From positions 992,001 to 1,056,000 of the forward strand of contig JALUTQ010000039.1 in the NCBI GenBank assembly GCA_032718865.1: a stretch of 64,000 nt of DNA, read 5' to 3'. Both the position numbers and the translations under genes were made by a program. The notes beneath the pieces were generated by a model. The model did not search any database. It was not told the origin of the DNA and saw nothing but the letters and a program-made list of their open reading frames with translations. The DNA is from Tilletia caries. Taxonomy: Eukaryota > Basidiomycota > Exobasidiomycetes > Tilletiales > Tilletiaceae. This document shows positions 42,979-53,417 of this stretch, piece after piece. Position 1 is the stretch's first letter. The number at the start of each line of letters is the position of its first letter.

Positions 42979-45434
42979 ATGTCCTCATCACAAGCATTCG
43001 CCACGCAGTTTTGCACTAGCTGCAACCAGTCTCATTCCATCGACAGGTTTCCCTTGAAGCGGGATGGTTCAAGACGCAAAACGTGCGACAAGAAGCTGAA
43101 AAGAGCCGCCGCCGATACCACCTGGGCCACGGTCACAGCTGCTCTCTCAAGACACAAGACGGAGGGCAATGTGGACATAGACGCTTGCCTGAAGATCTCG
43201 GAGGTCCCTGTCGAGGAAGCGCTCCTCTGCACCAACGACGTCGACGATACGAAAGCCGCAGCCAACGTTCTGGTCAAAGAGGTCTGGAGATTGTCGGGAT
43301 TCCGGTTTCGTCTGTTGCGGACAAGGATTACGGATGAAGGCTTCTCCCATCACTACACATGCTGTCAGGACGTTTGTCACCTTCAGAAGTCACGGTCAAG
43401 CAATCGTCGCGTGTCATCCGCCTACGTGGCCTCGATTCCCTGCAAAAGTTCTCTGCAAATTTCCGTCAAGCCAAATGCGGACCTGGTCATAATCAACATG
43501 AATCACATACATCATCGTCCGTATGACGATCGTGGTGTGCCGTCTGCGGTGCTGGAGTACATCGAGTCTCGATTGGACTCTACCCCTCTCCAGATTTACC
43601 AGGATCTACGCAGTCACCCCTCACTTCGCCAAGAGGCCACGAATATTACCCAAGGACAAGTCTACTACTGGTGGCGGAATGCAAGCGCGGATCTGTGGCT
43701 GCTCGATGACGACCCCTTTGTCTCGATCCTCTTGGCCGTTAACGACCTTGGTCCACTCGTCACTAGCGAGACTCTTCTTTGGCAGGACGAACCGTGCGGA
43801 ATGCTTTTTGTTGGCTCAAGAGGCGATCCAGCTGGTGCGGAGCACAACGAAAGAGATTGCTTTGGATTCAACTTACGGAACAAACCATCAAGGATACGAT
43901 CTTCTAGCGGTAATGGCAGAGCTGGATGGGACTGGCGTGCCATTGGCATACTGTTTTTTGAATTCTAAGGGACTGGACGGAGATCGACCACGGACACATC
44001 TCATTTCCAAGGTTCTTCGCGCAGTAAAAGAAGCGGGCATCAATCCTCTCTTCGTTGGATGCGACAAGGAGCAAGCAGAAATCAATGCAATTGGGCAGGT
44101 GTTTCCATCAGCAAACGTCCAGCTTTGCTACTGGCACGTCCGTCGCGCCGTCCGTCAGCATCTTTCTGACTCAAAGGCGCGGGGAAATGCCACGTATCGC
44201 CCCGAAGACGCCGCCAGAATCATTCCCGACCTGGAGCTCTGCTGGGCTATTCCATCCGAGAAGCGACACGAGGAAATGGCCTGCACATGTCCCACCAGAA
44301 CAACACTATGGGACGGGAAGGCCAGGCTGGAATGCACCAAAGAAGACTCGGATTCAGTCATCGATCTTCTAAGCAATCACTACAATCGACACCCACTGAT
44401 TCCGGCTCTCGGCGGTCTCTGTCTCAGCGCTGACCAAATATATCGGCAGGCTGCCACTGAGATGTACCAGTTTTTGCAGGTCGCGGAACTGGGGCCGAGT
44501 ATGGGCGTACATGTGGGCGAGGTGGTATGAGCCGGGGAAGTGGAAGTTGTGGGCTCGATCTGCAGGTGATACGATTCCGGTGTTAAAGACGACGATGATA
44601 CTCGAATCGCACTGGAGGCTCGTCAAACACGACTACTTACATCGTTTTGCACGGCCAAGAATCAATCTCGTCGCGTACATCCTTCGTACCAAGGTAGTAC
44701 CGCACGCGCTTGCTCGCGTCAAGGCGTTGCTCTCGGGCTCGACCCGACACACTCGACCGGCCTGGAAGAAGGCGTTCGTCAAGATATGGAAGGAGTTGGA
44801 GGAAAGAGAAGTCAGTGAAGAGGCCCGCACAACGTACAGCACAAGCGCACGCACCTGGACATGCGCCTGTCCATCGTTCTTGGGCAGCCGTTTCCTTCTC
44901 TGCAAGCATCTGGTCAGCGCCGTAGAGCCAGTGAACAAGCCTGCTCTTCACACCATGCAACGGAATCGCACCACGCCGTTCTGGACCAGTCCCTCTCTCA
45001 AACCTCTGCGCACCGATCAGGAGGTCCAGCCACAGGGACATTCGGACGAGGCGGTCGAGCATACAGACGATGAAGAGGGCGGGATCGATCTGGACGCCGA
45101 AGGCGATGCGTTGGGCGAAGGAGAAGGGCTTGGACAGAGTGAAGACGACGAGGACGGCGATCAGCTCACAAGAACAGCACAATTTACGAAGGCCAAGGAC
45201 ATTCTCACCGGTATGCTTCGTCTTGTGGAACGAGAGGAGCAGTATGGAGGCGATGCATTCATTGACCACGTTCTGCAGAGCAACAGAAGGAATGATCAGT
45301 TACTGGGGGAGGCGAGGGCACGCGACAGGGCGATGCATTTGCCACGAACATGGACCAGAGGTCAGCATCCGGCTGTGATGTACATCAGAGGCAGCGGGGG
45401 TCTTGGTTCCGCTCCTGATGCTCGTCCGCGGTAA
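42979..45434 (+). pseudogene. MULE transposase with SWIM zinc finger, copy 2 (frame breaks)
   Basis: Same protein as in copy 1. Here the N-terminal zinc-like region joins the MULE part in one frame (VASIPCKSSLQISVK), but five T at 43805-43809 against four in copy 1 shift the frame just before the first catalytic block, and five T at 44471-44475 against four shift it again inside the MULE domain. A CC against C difference near 45368 changes the C-terminal end. The catalytic and SWIM segments (LDSTYGTN, CDKEQAEI, ILESHW, CACPSFLGS) are all present across the frames. Confidence 0.85.
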
Positions 45435-45534
45435 TAGAACACGAGATGATGTGGTTCCGTTTTCATAAGGATGATGTGAAGGACATCAAAACTGGTCAGA
45501 CCTTGTACTTGTCTCAATCACTCGTCAGTCTTGA

Positions 45535-46684
45535 TCATAGATAGTTTACCTCAGAAACGTGTCCGCTGATAACCGGGATCTTGATCCTGTGAGGAAGATA
45601 TGTCGATCGGTCGATGGCAGGCAAGGAGAACGAGGTGAAGGGGAGAGTCCGGGATCGGCAATGGACGCGACGACGCGATGGCACGGCGGCGCGAGGGACC
45701 GCAGACGCGACGGGGACACAGGGACGACGAGGAGGCGGCGCGGGAGACGGGGGTGAGCGGGGGGCGGAGGCGCGAGCGAGACAGTTGAGATACAATAGAG
45801 AGTAGCCGCTGGTGGGAAGAAAGTGTATAACTCACAAATCACAATGACTGCGAGCCGGATGCAAAAGCAGAATTTGACGTGACTGAACCGACTGTGAAGA
45901 AGAACGAAGAAGGTGTCAGCAATTGCGCAGCTTCCAGGGAAGAGAAAGGTGTAGCTAGACCACTCACAAAGCGCACAGACTTTTGCGCGCAGAGACTGTC
46001 GGCCGAAGAGGACGAGGACTGAGGAGGGAAAAAGTATCTTGAATCAAGTTGGATAGCGATAGCAAAGAGCAGAAGAGAGAGGGAGAGTCTGCTCACAAGT
46101 CACCATGTTAAAGGGAGGGAGACCCGGGGGGCGGGGTGACCGACGCGGCGGACAGCGGCGCGAGAGAACGCGATGGCGGCACGAGGGGGACCGACCAAGG
46201 AACGACGGCCGGCGCGGACGCGCGAGCGAAGGAGCGCGACGCGACGGCGGCGGAGATGCGCGAGGGTCGAGGTAGCAGGGGCCGGACGCGCAAAGGACCA
46301 GGCAGCAGGGGCCGGACGCGCAAAGGACCAGGAGCATCGGCCCAGAGCTGCAATGGCTACGTGAAATGAATAGAAAAGGGTATTGATCAGCAAACAACGA
46401 CGTGCGCATGGAGACGAGACTAAGAGATGCTCACAGATGGCCAACGAGGTGCACAGCCCACAGGGAACACCGGAAGAAGAGAGCAAGCAGAGTCCCGAAG
46501 AAACTTGTAGCGCTGGAGAGAGAAAGAGTGATAGGATCAGCATTGTGTAGCTTGCAGTGATATGCGAGGCACTGAGCTCAAGCAGACGCGTAACATACCG
46601 CAGAAGGAGTGTTTGGAAAGGCGGAGTTGGCCAGTTGGGTGTGGTGGACGCGTTGGGAGCCGGAGCAGGATGTAAGACTTCCAT
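45535..46684 (-). CDS. MULE passenger gene, copy 2
   Basis: Begins at ATG 46684 with the same MEVLHPAPAPNASTTPNWP exon, the same in-phase hydrophobic exon and the same series of downstream GTGAGT/CAG pairs as copy 1, but uninterrupted by the MITE, so its 3' part shows the ancestral arrangement. A G5 against G4 run near 46183 changes the frame of the basic, Arg/Pro-rich third exon. Product unknown. Confidence 0.4.
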
Positions 46685-47057
46685 GAGACCGTCGTAACGA
46701 AGTTGACCACGGTCAAGCGATCACGTGCCAGGATTCTCGTCAGGTTGAACTAGGCTCTTCCGAGGCAAAGACGCGCGCATCGGAAGAAGTGTCCATGGAA
46801 AAAAAGGGCAAGTGAGAGATTCAGAGGTTGGAAGCGCGCGCTCCTGGTTCGCTTTCGGTGGGAGTGTGGGGCGTGGGTGCTGGCCGCTGGGAGTGGGAGT
46901 ACGGTGCGGCGAATAGAAGGCACTTTGGGATACTGTCACACGCGGGATGGTCTGTGGCAGTCCCGAAATAGGCACAAAGGAGAGCAGGCGCGGCGGTGTG
47001 AGCGAGAGACGCGAGACAGTTTTGGTCTCAACGTTGACTGGGTGCGCGGTGCTGTTA

Positions 47058-47506
47058 CAGTACTCCCTGGTTAATTCGATATTGCTTAAGCCGATATCCT
47101 GGATAATCCGATACGATCCGGCTGGGACAAGCTTGGGACGTATGTAAATATCGGTAATCCTGCCTAAGCCGATATATCGGCTGGGATTGGCCCGATATCG
47201 ATTTAAAAAGGTGCATAACATAGGGGTCACGTGGCATTCAGGTGACTCCGGCCAAAAATTCTGCCTGCAATTTTGGGCTCGACCCAAAACATTTCAAAAA
47301 ACTCGCCATATTTACCGCCTTTTTACAGTCCCAGCACCCAGCGACTTCTTGCCAGTCGCCCCCCACCACTTAATACGTCTTAATCCATTTAGAAAAACGA
47401 AAATGTTTTTTCTGGTAAATTATGCCAACCTGCCTATGCCGATATCCTGGTTAAGCCGATACGAAGTGGACCCCCCCAGCCATATCGAATTAACCAGGGA
47501 GTACTG
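47058..47506. mobile_element. TA-flanked MITE, Tc1/mariner-pogo-like
   Basis: 449 bp flanked by TA on both sides. Terminal inverted repeat of about 25 bp beginning CAGTACTCCCTGGTTAATTC, then GATAT. Subterminal words CCGATAT and GCCGATATCC recur in both orientations. It has no coding capacity. The TA duplication and CAGT ends suggest a pogo/Fot1-type non-autonomous element. Confidence 0.85.
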
Positions 47507-47789
47507 TACGGCCTAGACACGGAACAAAGCATTGTATTTCTGTTATGGCCTGTCAGACTATCATCAGGCGGACGAACGCATCGAGGGGCGGTATTCTTAA
47601 GGCGGTGAGCGGTGAGCACAGGCCGACTCGTCATCGCGTAATGCATAGGCGTTGCGCTACTCGCTAGGGGGGCAGTACAAAAGGAGGACCGCTCTCTTCT
47701 TCCTCTTCCTTCTTCCTGACCACCACCATCCCTTATTTCTCCCTCTCTCTATATTCACACAACACCGCACACATAGTAATAAGCCCAGC

Positions 47790-49105
47790 ATGACCGCAGA
47801 CGCTGCCACCACCACCCAGCAGAAGCTCGCTCAGGTCAAGGACACCGAGGTCTTCGAGGTCGATGCCGTCCTCTTCGACATGGACGGAACCCTCGTAGAC
47901 TCCATTTCCGCCGTCGAGGCAGCATGGGGCGAGGTCGCCTGCGAACTCAACCGAGACCCCGAGGAGGTCATTGCAGCCACCCACGGCAAGCGCGCCATTG
48001 ACAACCTCCGCGCTCTCAAGCCCTGGATTAAGTCCCACGAGATGGACGATGCCGTCGTCGCCTTCGAGGAGACCATTCTCCAGTTCGCCGACTCGGTCCG
48101 AACCCCCTCCGCAGCCAACTCCCGTCGTGGCTCCCGCTCCGCCTCCCAGTCCGCCAGTCGTCGCGCCTCTTCCTCGGCCGGTGTCGCAGGACGCAAGCTC
48201 TCCCAGGGCGGCGGTGTCAACCCCTTCGGTCTCTCCCAGGGTCTCTCCAAGCTCTCCGAGGCTCAGACGTCCGACGTCTTCGAGGACGACGACGCCCAAC
48301 TTGACCAAAAGCTCGAGGACGCTTTCGATGACGAGGAGGAGGCCTTTGACGGCGCCATTCGTATCTTGCCCGGTGTGCGGGAGATGATCGACTCCATCCC
48401 TGACGGCAAGTACGCCGTTGCTACCTCCTCCGCACGGACCTACGCCTACGGTGCCATGGAGCGCGTCGGCATTGTGCCCCCTCCGGTCACCATCACCGCC
48501 GAGCACCCCGAGCTCAAGCGCGGCAAGCCCGTGAGTACTTAAAACACGCGTATATGCGCCTTGAATTTGGCAAAACTGACGCGCGTATGCATACACTCGG
48601 AAAACAGCACCCGGACCCGTTCCTCCTCGCCGCCAAGAAGCTCGGCTTCGACTGCTCCAAGTGTCTCGTCATCGAGGACTCCCCCTCCGGCATCAAGGCC
48701 GCCGTCGCCTCCGGCGGTGTCACCATTGCCGTCTGCACCTCCCACAACTACCACAAGATCAACAACCTCGGCGCCCAGTACATCGTCTGGTCGCTCTCCC
48801 AGGTCAAGATCACCCCGCTCGAGTCCGGCAAGCTGCAAGTCTCCATCGAGCACCCCGAGCACGAGATCGGGAAGATGAACGACGGAGAGGTCTGCCAAGG
48901 GTTGTTACCGGAGGAGGTCGACGCCGCCATTGCCAAGTTCAAGGAGCTCAACCTGGCCAAGCAGAACAAGGCTGCCGGCAAGACTTCATCAGCGGCAGCG
49001 GGCGCAGCAGCAGCGAAAGAGGCTACATCACAAGCGGAGGCTCTCAAGGCTGCCAAGGCTGCCGCCGTCGGTGCCGACAGCGCCGTTCCCGCCACTGCTG
49101 CATGA
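47790..49105 (+). CDS. HAD-family sugar/glycerol phosphatase (GPP/DOG-like)
   Basis: Two exons (47790-48530, 48608-49105), 412 residues. Motif I is AVLFDMDGTLVDSISAVEAA (nucleophile Asp and general acid Asp), motif II YAVATSSARTYAYGAMERVG, motif III lysine with KP|HPDPFLLAAKKLGFD and motif IV CLVIEDSPSGIKAAVASG. This is the pattern of Gpp1/Gpp2 glycerol-3-phosphate and Dog1/2 2-deoxyglucose-6-phosphate phosphatases; substrate is not decidable by eye. Unusually, the cap domain carries an insertion of about 75 Ser/Arg/Asp-rich residues (RRGSRSASQSASRRASSS, FEDDDAQLDQKL), and the C-terminus has a 60-residue Ala/Lys-rich tail. The start MTADAATTTQQ was preferred over an upstream in-frame ATG at 47652. 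Confidence 0.88.
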
Positions 49106-50156
49106 ACAGCTTTTATTGAGGAGGTCCAGTGCGCGAGGATCGCCATCCAGCAGAGGTTCGACGCGTCGAGTCCCTTTTCCTTTGAGCCCGCCTCGCAGCG
49201 TGAGCGGCAGGGCTCACATCACGGGAATACGCGTCGGCATTCTTCCTCCGCATTCCAATCCTCCCCATTCGCTCGCTCTGTTCCGTTGTAATGGTCACCC
49301 GCCCCAACGCGACTCACTCTCCACTTAGACTTCTCTCTCCCCCCTTCTCTCAGCGCTTATACCGTCCCCCTTTCCCTCCCTTCAGGACCTTACTGTCCGG
49401 GAAGAATGGAGCATCCCATCCTGTATCCAATCGCTCTCACGAACCCCCTCTCATGTTCTAGACAACGAATTAGAAACGCTTCTTCACAAACGCTCTTCAC
49501 AAGTCCTGACTTCTGGCGCACACGGGAGAAAGAGAGGTTGATCTGATCGCCCGGCGGGCGGACGCGCCGCTCGACGGGGTGTAAAAGTGAAGTGGAATTG
49601 GGTGAAGTTGGGGAAATGGGGGGTGACTCGAAGCGAAAACATGAAGTGGGAGAACAGGGGGGAGAAGTGTGACAAAGGGAACGCGGGCATGACAGGTGCG
49701 AGTATGACTGCTGAGCGGACGAGAGAAATGGGACATCAAGGAGATGCAAAGGTCGGGAAAAGAGACCGAGGCGGAATGCAAAAACGGAGGAAAAGAGAGG
49801 GGGAGAAGGGAGAGAGGGAGGGAAGGGAAGAAGTAAATCATTAATAGGAAGTCATAGGAAGAGGCAAGACCCTTCTAGGCGGGTTCTTGCGTAAGGATAA
49901 GCGGCCGCCGAACGGACTCGTTCGTTCGTAAAAGGGTTAGAAAGGGGAAAGCGTCCATTGTTCGAGAGAGCTCCTGAACCTTGTAGCAGGAGGAGCTTCG
50001 AAGTCGCAGGTTCCAGACCGCGCGTGGGAGGGAAACGATCGTCCAAAAGAGATCGGCTTTGGTCCAAACGTTGATGGGGTTTGAAGGTTGTTCAAGCAAG
50101 ATGGATAAGAGGCGAGAGAGGGTGCGCGTTCCGCGTCGGCACCGCGTCCTACGAGC
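49106..50156. other. Convergent intergenic region, no gene seen
   Basis: 1.05 kb between two convergent stops. 49590-49840 is purine-rich on the plus strand (GGGA/GAGA words). No motif-bearing frame. Confidence 0.5.
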
Positions 50157-52038
50157 TCATGCATGCACCGAGACGAGCGCTCCATTCGCAACAACCGATT
50201 CCGGCATCGAGCCAATCGGAGCCTGCTTCTCATCCACAAAGCCCGTCTGCTGGAAAGAGGCCGCCGGCTGAGCGGACAGCGCCTGCTTTTCTGAACCCCC
50301 CGCAGCGGCGGCGGCGAGTCGGACCTCATCCATCCGGTCGGTGCCCCGTTTGAAGCTGAGCCCGGCCCGTCGTTCGACGTAGGAGCACGCCATCGACTGG
50401 AGCACGTACTGCGGCACGGTGTAGTACCGCCACGTCGTCCAGCGGAAGAAGAGGCCGACGGATTCTGAGCGTGTCTTGGGGAAGTCCACTGTATGGCAAA
50501 TGCAAAGTCAATATCGCACGTTTCTGCTGGAAAAGTGTTGAAGGGGGGTTGAGAGCTCACCCGTCATCTCCTTGCGCAAGTGATGCAACATGGCAGTATC
50601 GTCCGTCAGGATCGCGTTGACACCCCACCGGGTCGCCTCAACCATCTCATCCTTCCGGTTCACCGTCCACACATACACATTCTTCCCCGCCTTATTCGCC
50701 TCCTTGATGAACGCCTGTCCGTCGGCGGTGACAAGGGCGGCGAACTGCATCGAGAACCCTTGGCAGTCCTTCCAGAAGAAGTTGCGGGCCACCCAGGGGG
50801 AGCACCCGATGTGGGCCCGGGCGAGCTCCGGGACGTGCTCGAGGGCGGCGCGGAGGAAGACGGTGTGCCAGAGACCGAGGATCAGGCGGGGCGCGAGGTC
50901 GGTTTGGTGGTTTGGATATGAGTGGACGACTTCCTTCATCAGCTTGAAGAGGCGGTCGGGGTCGTTGTCAGGCTTGACGTCGATCTGTAGCGAAGGAATC
51001 CCATTCGAAGAAAGTGGACAGTGTGAGATGCGATGTCGACGAGTTCAGTAAAAGACGACATGACAATGCAATGTTTGTTGGACCCCTAATCAGCGGAGAA
51101 CAAGAGACAACGGTTTGCGTACTCACATTCAGCTTGACATGCTTGTTCTCCTCCTTCATCAACAAATCACAAAGATCCTTGAATGTAGGAATCTGCTGTT
51201 TTGGTTCCTTGACCGTCCGAACGTGTTCTATGCAGTCGTGGTAATCTTGATCCCGGATGAAGCCGGTCCCGTTGGTAGTTCGCTCGAGCGAAGGGTCGTG
51301 GAACATGACGATGACATTATCCTTAGTGATGTGGACGTCTGTATGATCGGAAGGTCGGAGAGGTCGCAAGGAACGTATGCGGGTTTGCAACAGATGTGCA
51401 TCAAGTTGTCAGGACTTGCCATCTCGCGCAAGAGCTTTGACGCGAGAGGTTAGGGACGAGAGTGAGAGGCAAAGAGGGCGAGGGAAACTGCGGCCAGATT
51501 TCGCAGCGGGATAGGAAATCCCACTGGAAATAGACCAGCAATTCTGCCCTTGAGAAGCCATATGAGCTCGACCTCCAAAGTCACAAGGACCCGGTGTCAC
51601 TCTCGGCGCATACGTTCGAGGGGAACGAAAGGGAGATAGAGGGGAAGAGGGGGGAAGGGTAGATGCGAGATGGACAAGCACTAACCGCTCTCGAGACCTT
51701 CGGAGCCGTCCCGGATTGCGCGCTCGAAGGAGGCGATGGTGTTTTCAGGAAACACTGCGGATGCCTGAGTTGAAGGCCACGCAGAAACGGACACCTCGAA
51801 TGAGCATTTAGAACAGTTTGCCAGCTTCAAAACATGGTGTTTTGACTCACCCCGCGGTGTCCCCTAATTTACGTTCAAGCACGGAACGAGGAGAAGAAGA
51901 GGTGTAAGTCACAAGCAATGTTGCAATAGTAGAGGCCTTTGAATGATGAGGCGAAGAAGGGAAGAGGGAAACTCACCAGCACTCAGGCATCAGGGGCGAG
52001 CTTCCTTTGAAGCGGAAGGGACGTGTGATGGGCTTCAT
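50157..52038 (-). CDS. Glycerophosphodiester phosphodiesterase (PGC1-like)
   Basis: Six exons (52038-51977, 51863-51851, 51764-51687, 51338-51127, 50984-50561, 50488-50157). GDPD family TIM barrel; fungal Pgc1 is a phosphatidylglycerol phospholipase C. The catalytic start is split over three exons: PEC|WGHRG|ASAVFPENTIASFE, then GSEGLES|DVHITKDNVIVM and FHDPSLERTTNGTG. These give both catalytic His (GHRG and FHDP) and the metal-binding Glu and Asp. Later, HVKLN|IDVKPDND carries another acidic metal ligand, and VYVWTVNRKDEM and GVNAILTDD close the barrel. A hydrophobic segment near the C-terminus (WTTWRYYTVPQYVL) may contact membrane. Exon 2 is only 13 nt. All joins keep phase. Confidence 0.92.
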
Positions 52039-53417
52039 GGCTGTGTTGATAACGGTCACCGCTTAAGAAAATGGGGAGGGGAAGTCCTGTGACTGGCTCG
52101 TCCAGAGCGGGAGATAGATGGGAGGGGAAAGATGGTGGTGGTCAAGACGGACGAGCGCGTGTGCAGGTTGACTCATTCAAGTATTGATCTTGTTCAGGTC
52201 GTGTGAGGAACAGAAAATGAGGTGCAACGCCAGTGGTCGACACTCGACAGGCGGAAAGGGTTCCGGGGGCGGCGCGCTCGGGACACAACTGACCAAGGCA
52301 CTGGAGCAGTCTAAAATCACTGAGCAAAACGGACGGAGAGGCCCTGGTAAAACGTGCTCCTGTCTGCCTCCCACTGCGAACCCAAGAACAAGGCAGAAGA
52401 TGAGAGTGAGAAACGTCCGCTCCTAGGCGCTGAGTTGTGCTCGTTGGGACTTGCGAGCACGTTCTCTGTTTCGGTGGCAAAACATGCCGGAAATAGCCCC
52501 AACTTGCAGCGCGCAGTAACGCACACGCGCAACTCAACAGGACAGCACACAGCATGACAGCACACAGCACATCGTGAACGTGTCCACTACTACATACTCT
52601 CCTGTCAAGGTGGCAAGTTGCGACGTACGCGCCGAGCCTGACTTTCCCAGTCCAATGGTTTTTAATTTTTATTCGACGCGTCGCGTGTGCGCCTGTTCAA
52701 CGCGACGCGAAGTAGACGTCCCGAAAAAAAAAAATCGCCCAACTCGCCTCACGGGTTTCATAGCCCGCTCGACGAAGTCCTTGGTAGCTGCTCCCCCGCG
52801 GCCACCTGTCGGCCAAGCGCTGGCCGTCGGTCGCCAGTCCCAGTCGCCACCAGCAGGCCGCAGAAATGGCCTGCCTCGACACCCACGGGCCACGGCCCCA
52901 CCCCAGGGTCCCCGCTTTATGCACCCCACAGGCGAGAAAGGGGCGCAACGGTTTCAGCTTCCACCGCCGCTGCCGCAGCGCGCCTTAGCGTACGCCCCAC
53001 CCAGCTCCCAGAACGGAAGCCGCTTCCGTCCCTCGCGCTGTGGGTGGTGGCCGCTGACACTGACTCACCAGCGACCTCCTGCTCTGAACGTCCGAAATCT
53101 GAACGCTGAACATCCACGTCCAAAAGAAGATCTCTCGCGCCGCTACTGGCTTCCAAGTTCCATCTGGATATAGAACCTTCCATATGGAAGGCCGAAAGAG
53201 ATGCTATACCGTAAACGGGGAAGGGAGGGTTACAATTGTACGAAGCATCTTGAGGCGAGTCCTTCACGTTACAAGTCATGAGAGAAGTTGGAAGGGGCGG
53301 AAAGCGTTGCCAATGTCGTTTGAAGCGAAAGGGGGACCAAGAAAGTTGGGGACCGAAATGGTAAAGGATATGTACCGAACCGCTCTGAAGTCGAAAGGAA
53401 AAGGGAGAACGGAATAA
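52039..53417. other. Intergenic, no gene seen
   Basis: 1.4 kb. Contains a small tandem repeat ACAGCACACAGCA(T/C) at 52541-52571 and an A-run at 52728-52738. Frames here lack splice structure or motifs. Confidence 0.5.

Larger units (their letters stand above)
42813..46760 (+). mobile_element. Mutator-like element (MULE), copy 2, full length
   Basis: 3948 bp, opposite orientation to copy 1, flanked by a perfect 9-bp duplication CGAGGCAAA (42804-42812 and 46761-46769). Its ends are the same as in copy 1: AACGTCCCTAGCTCAACC at the transposase-start end and the inverse of GAAGAGCCTAGTTCAACC at the other. It lacks the 800-bp MITE. Comparison with copy 1 shows few substitutions and mostly one-base differences in homopolymers. 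Confidence 0.93.
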
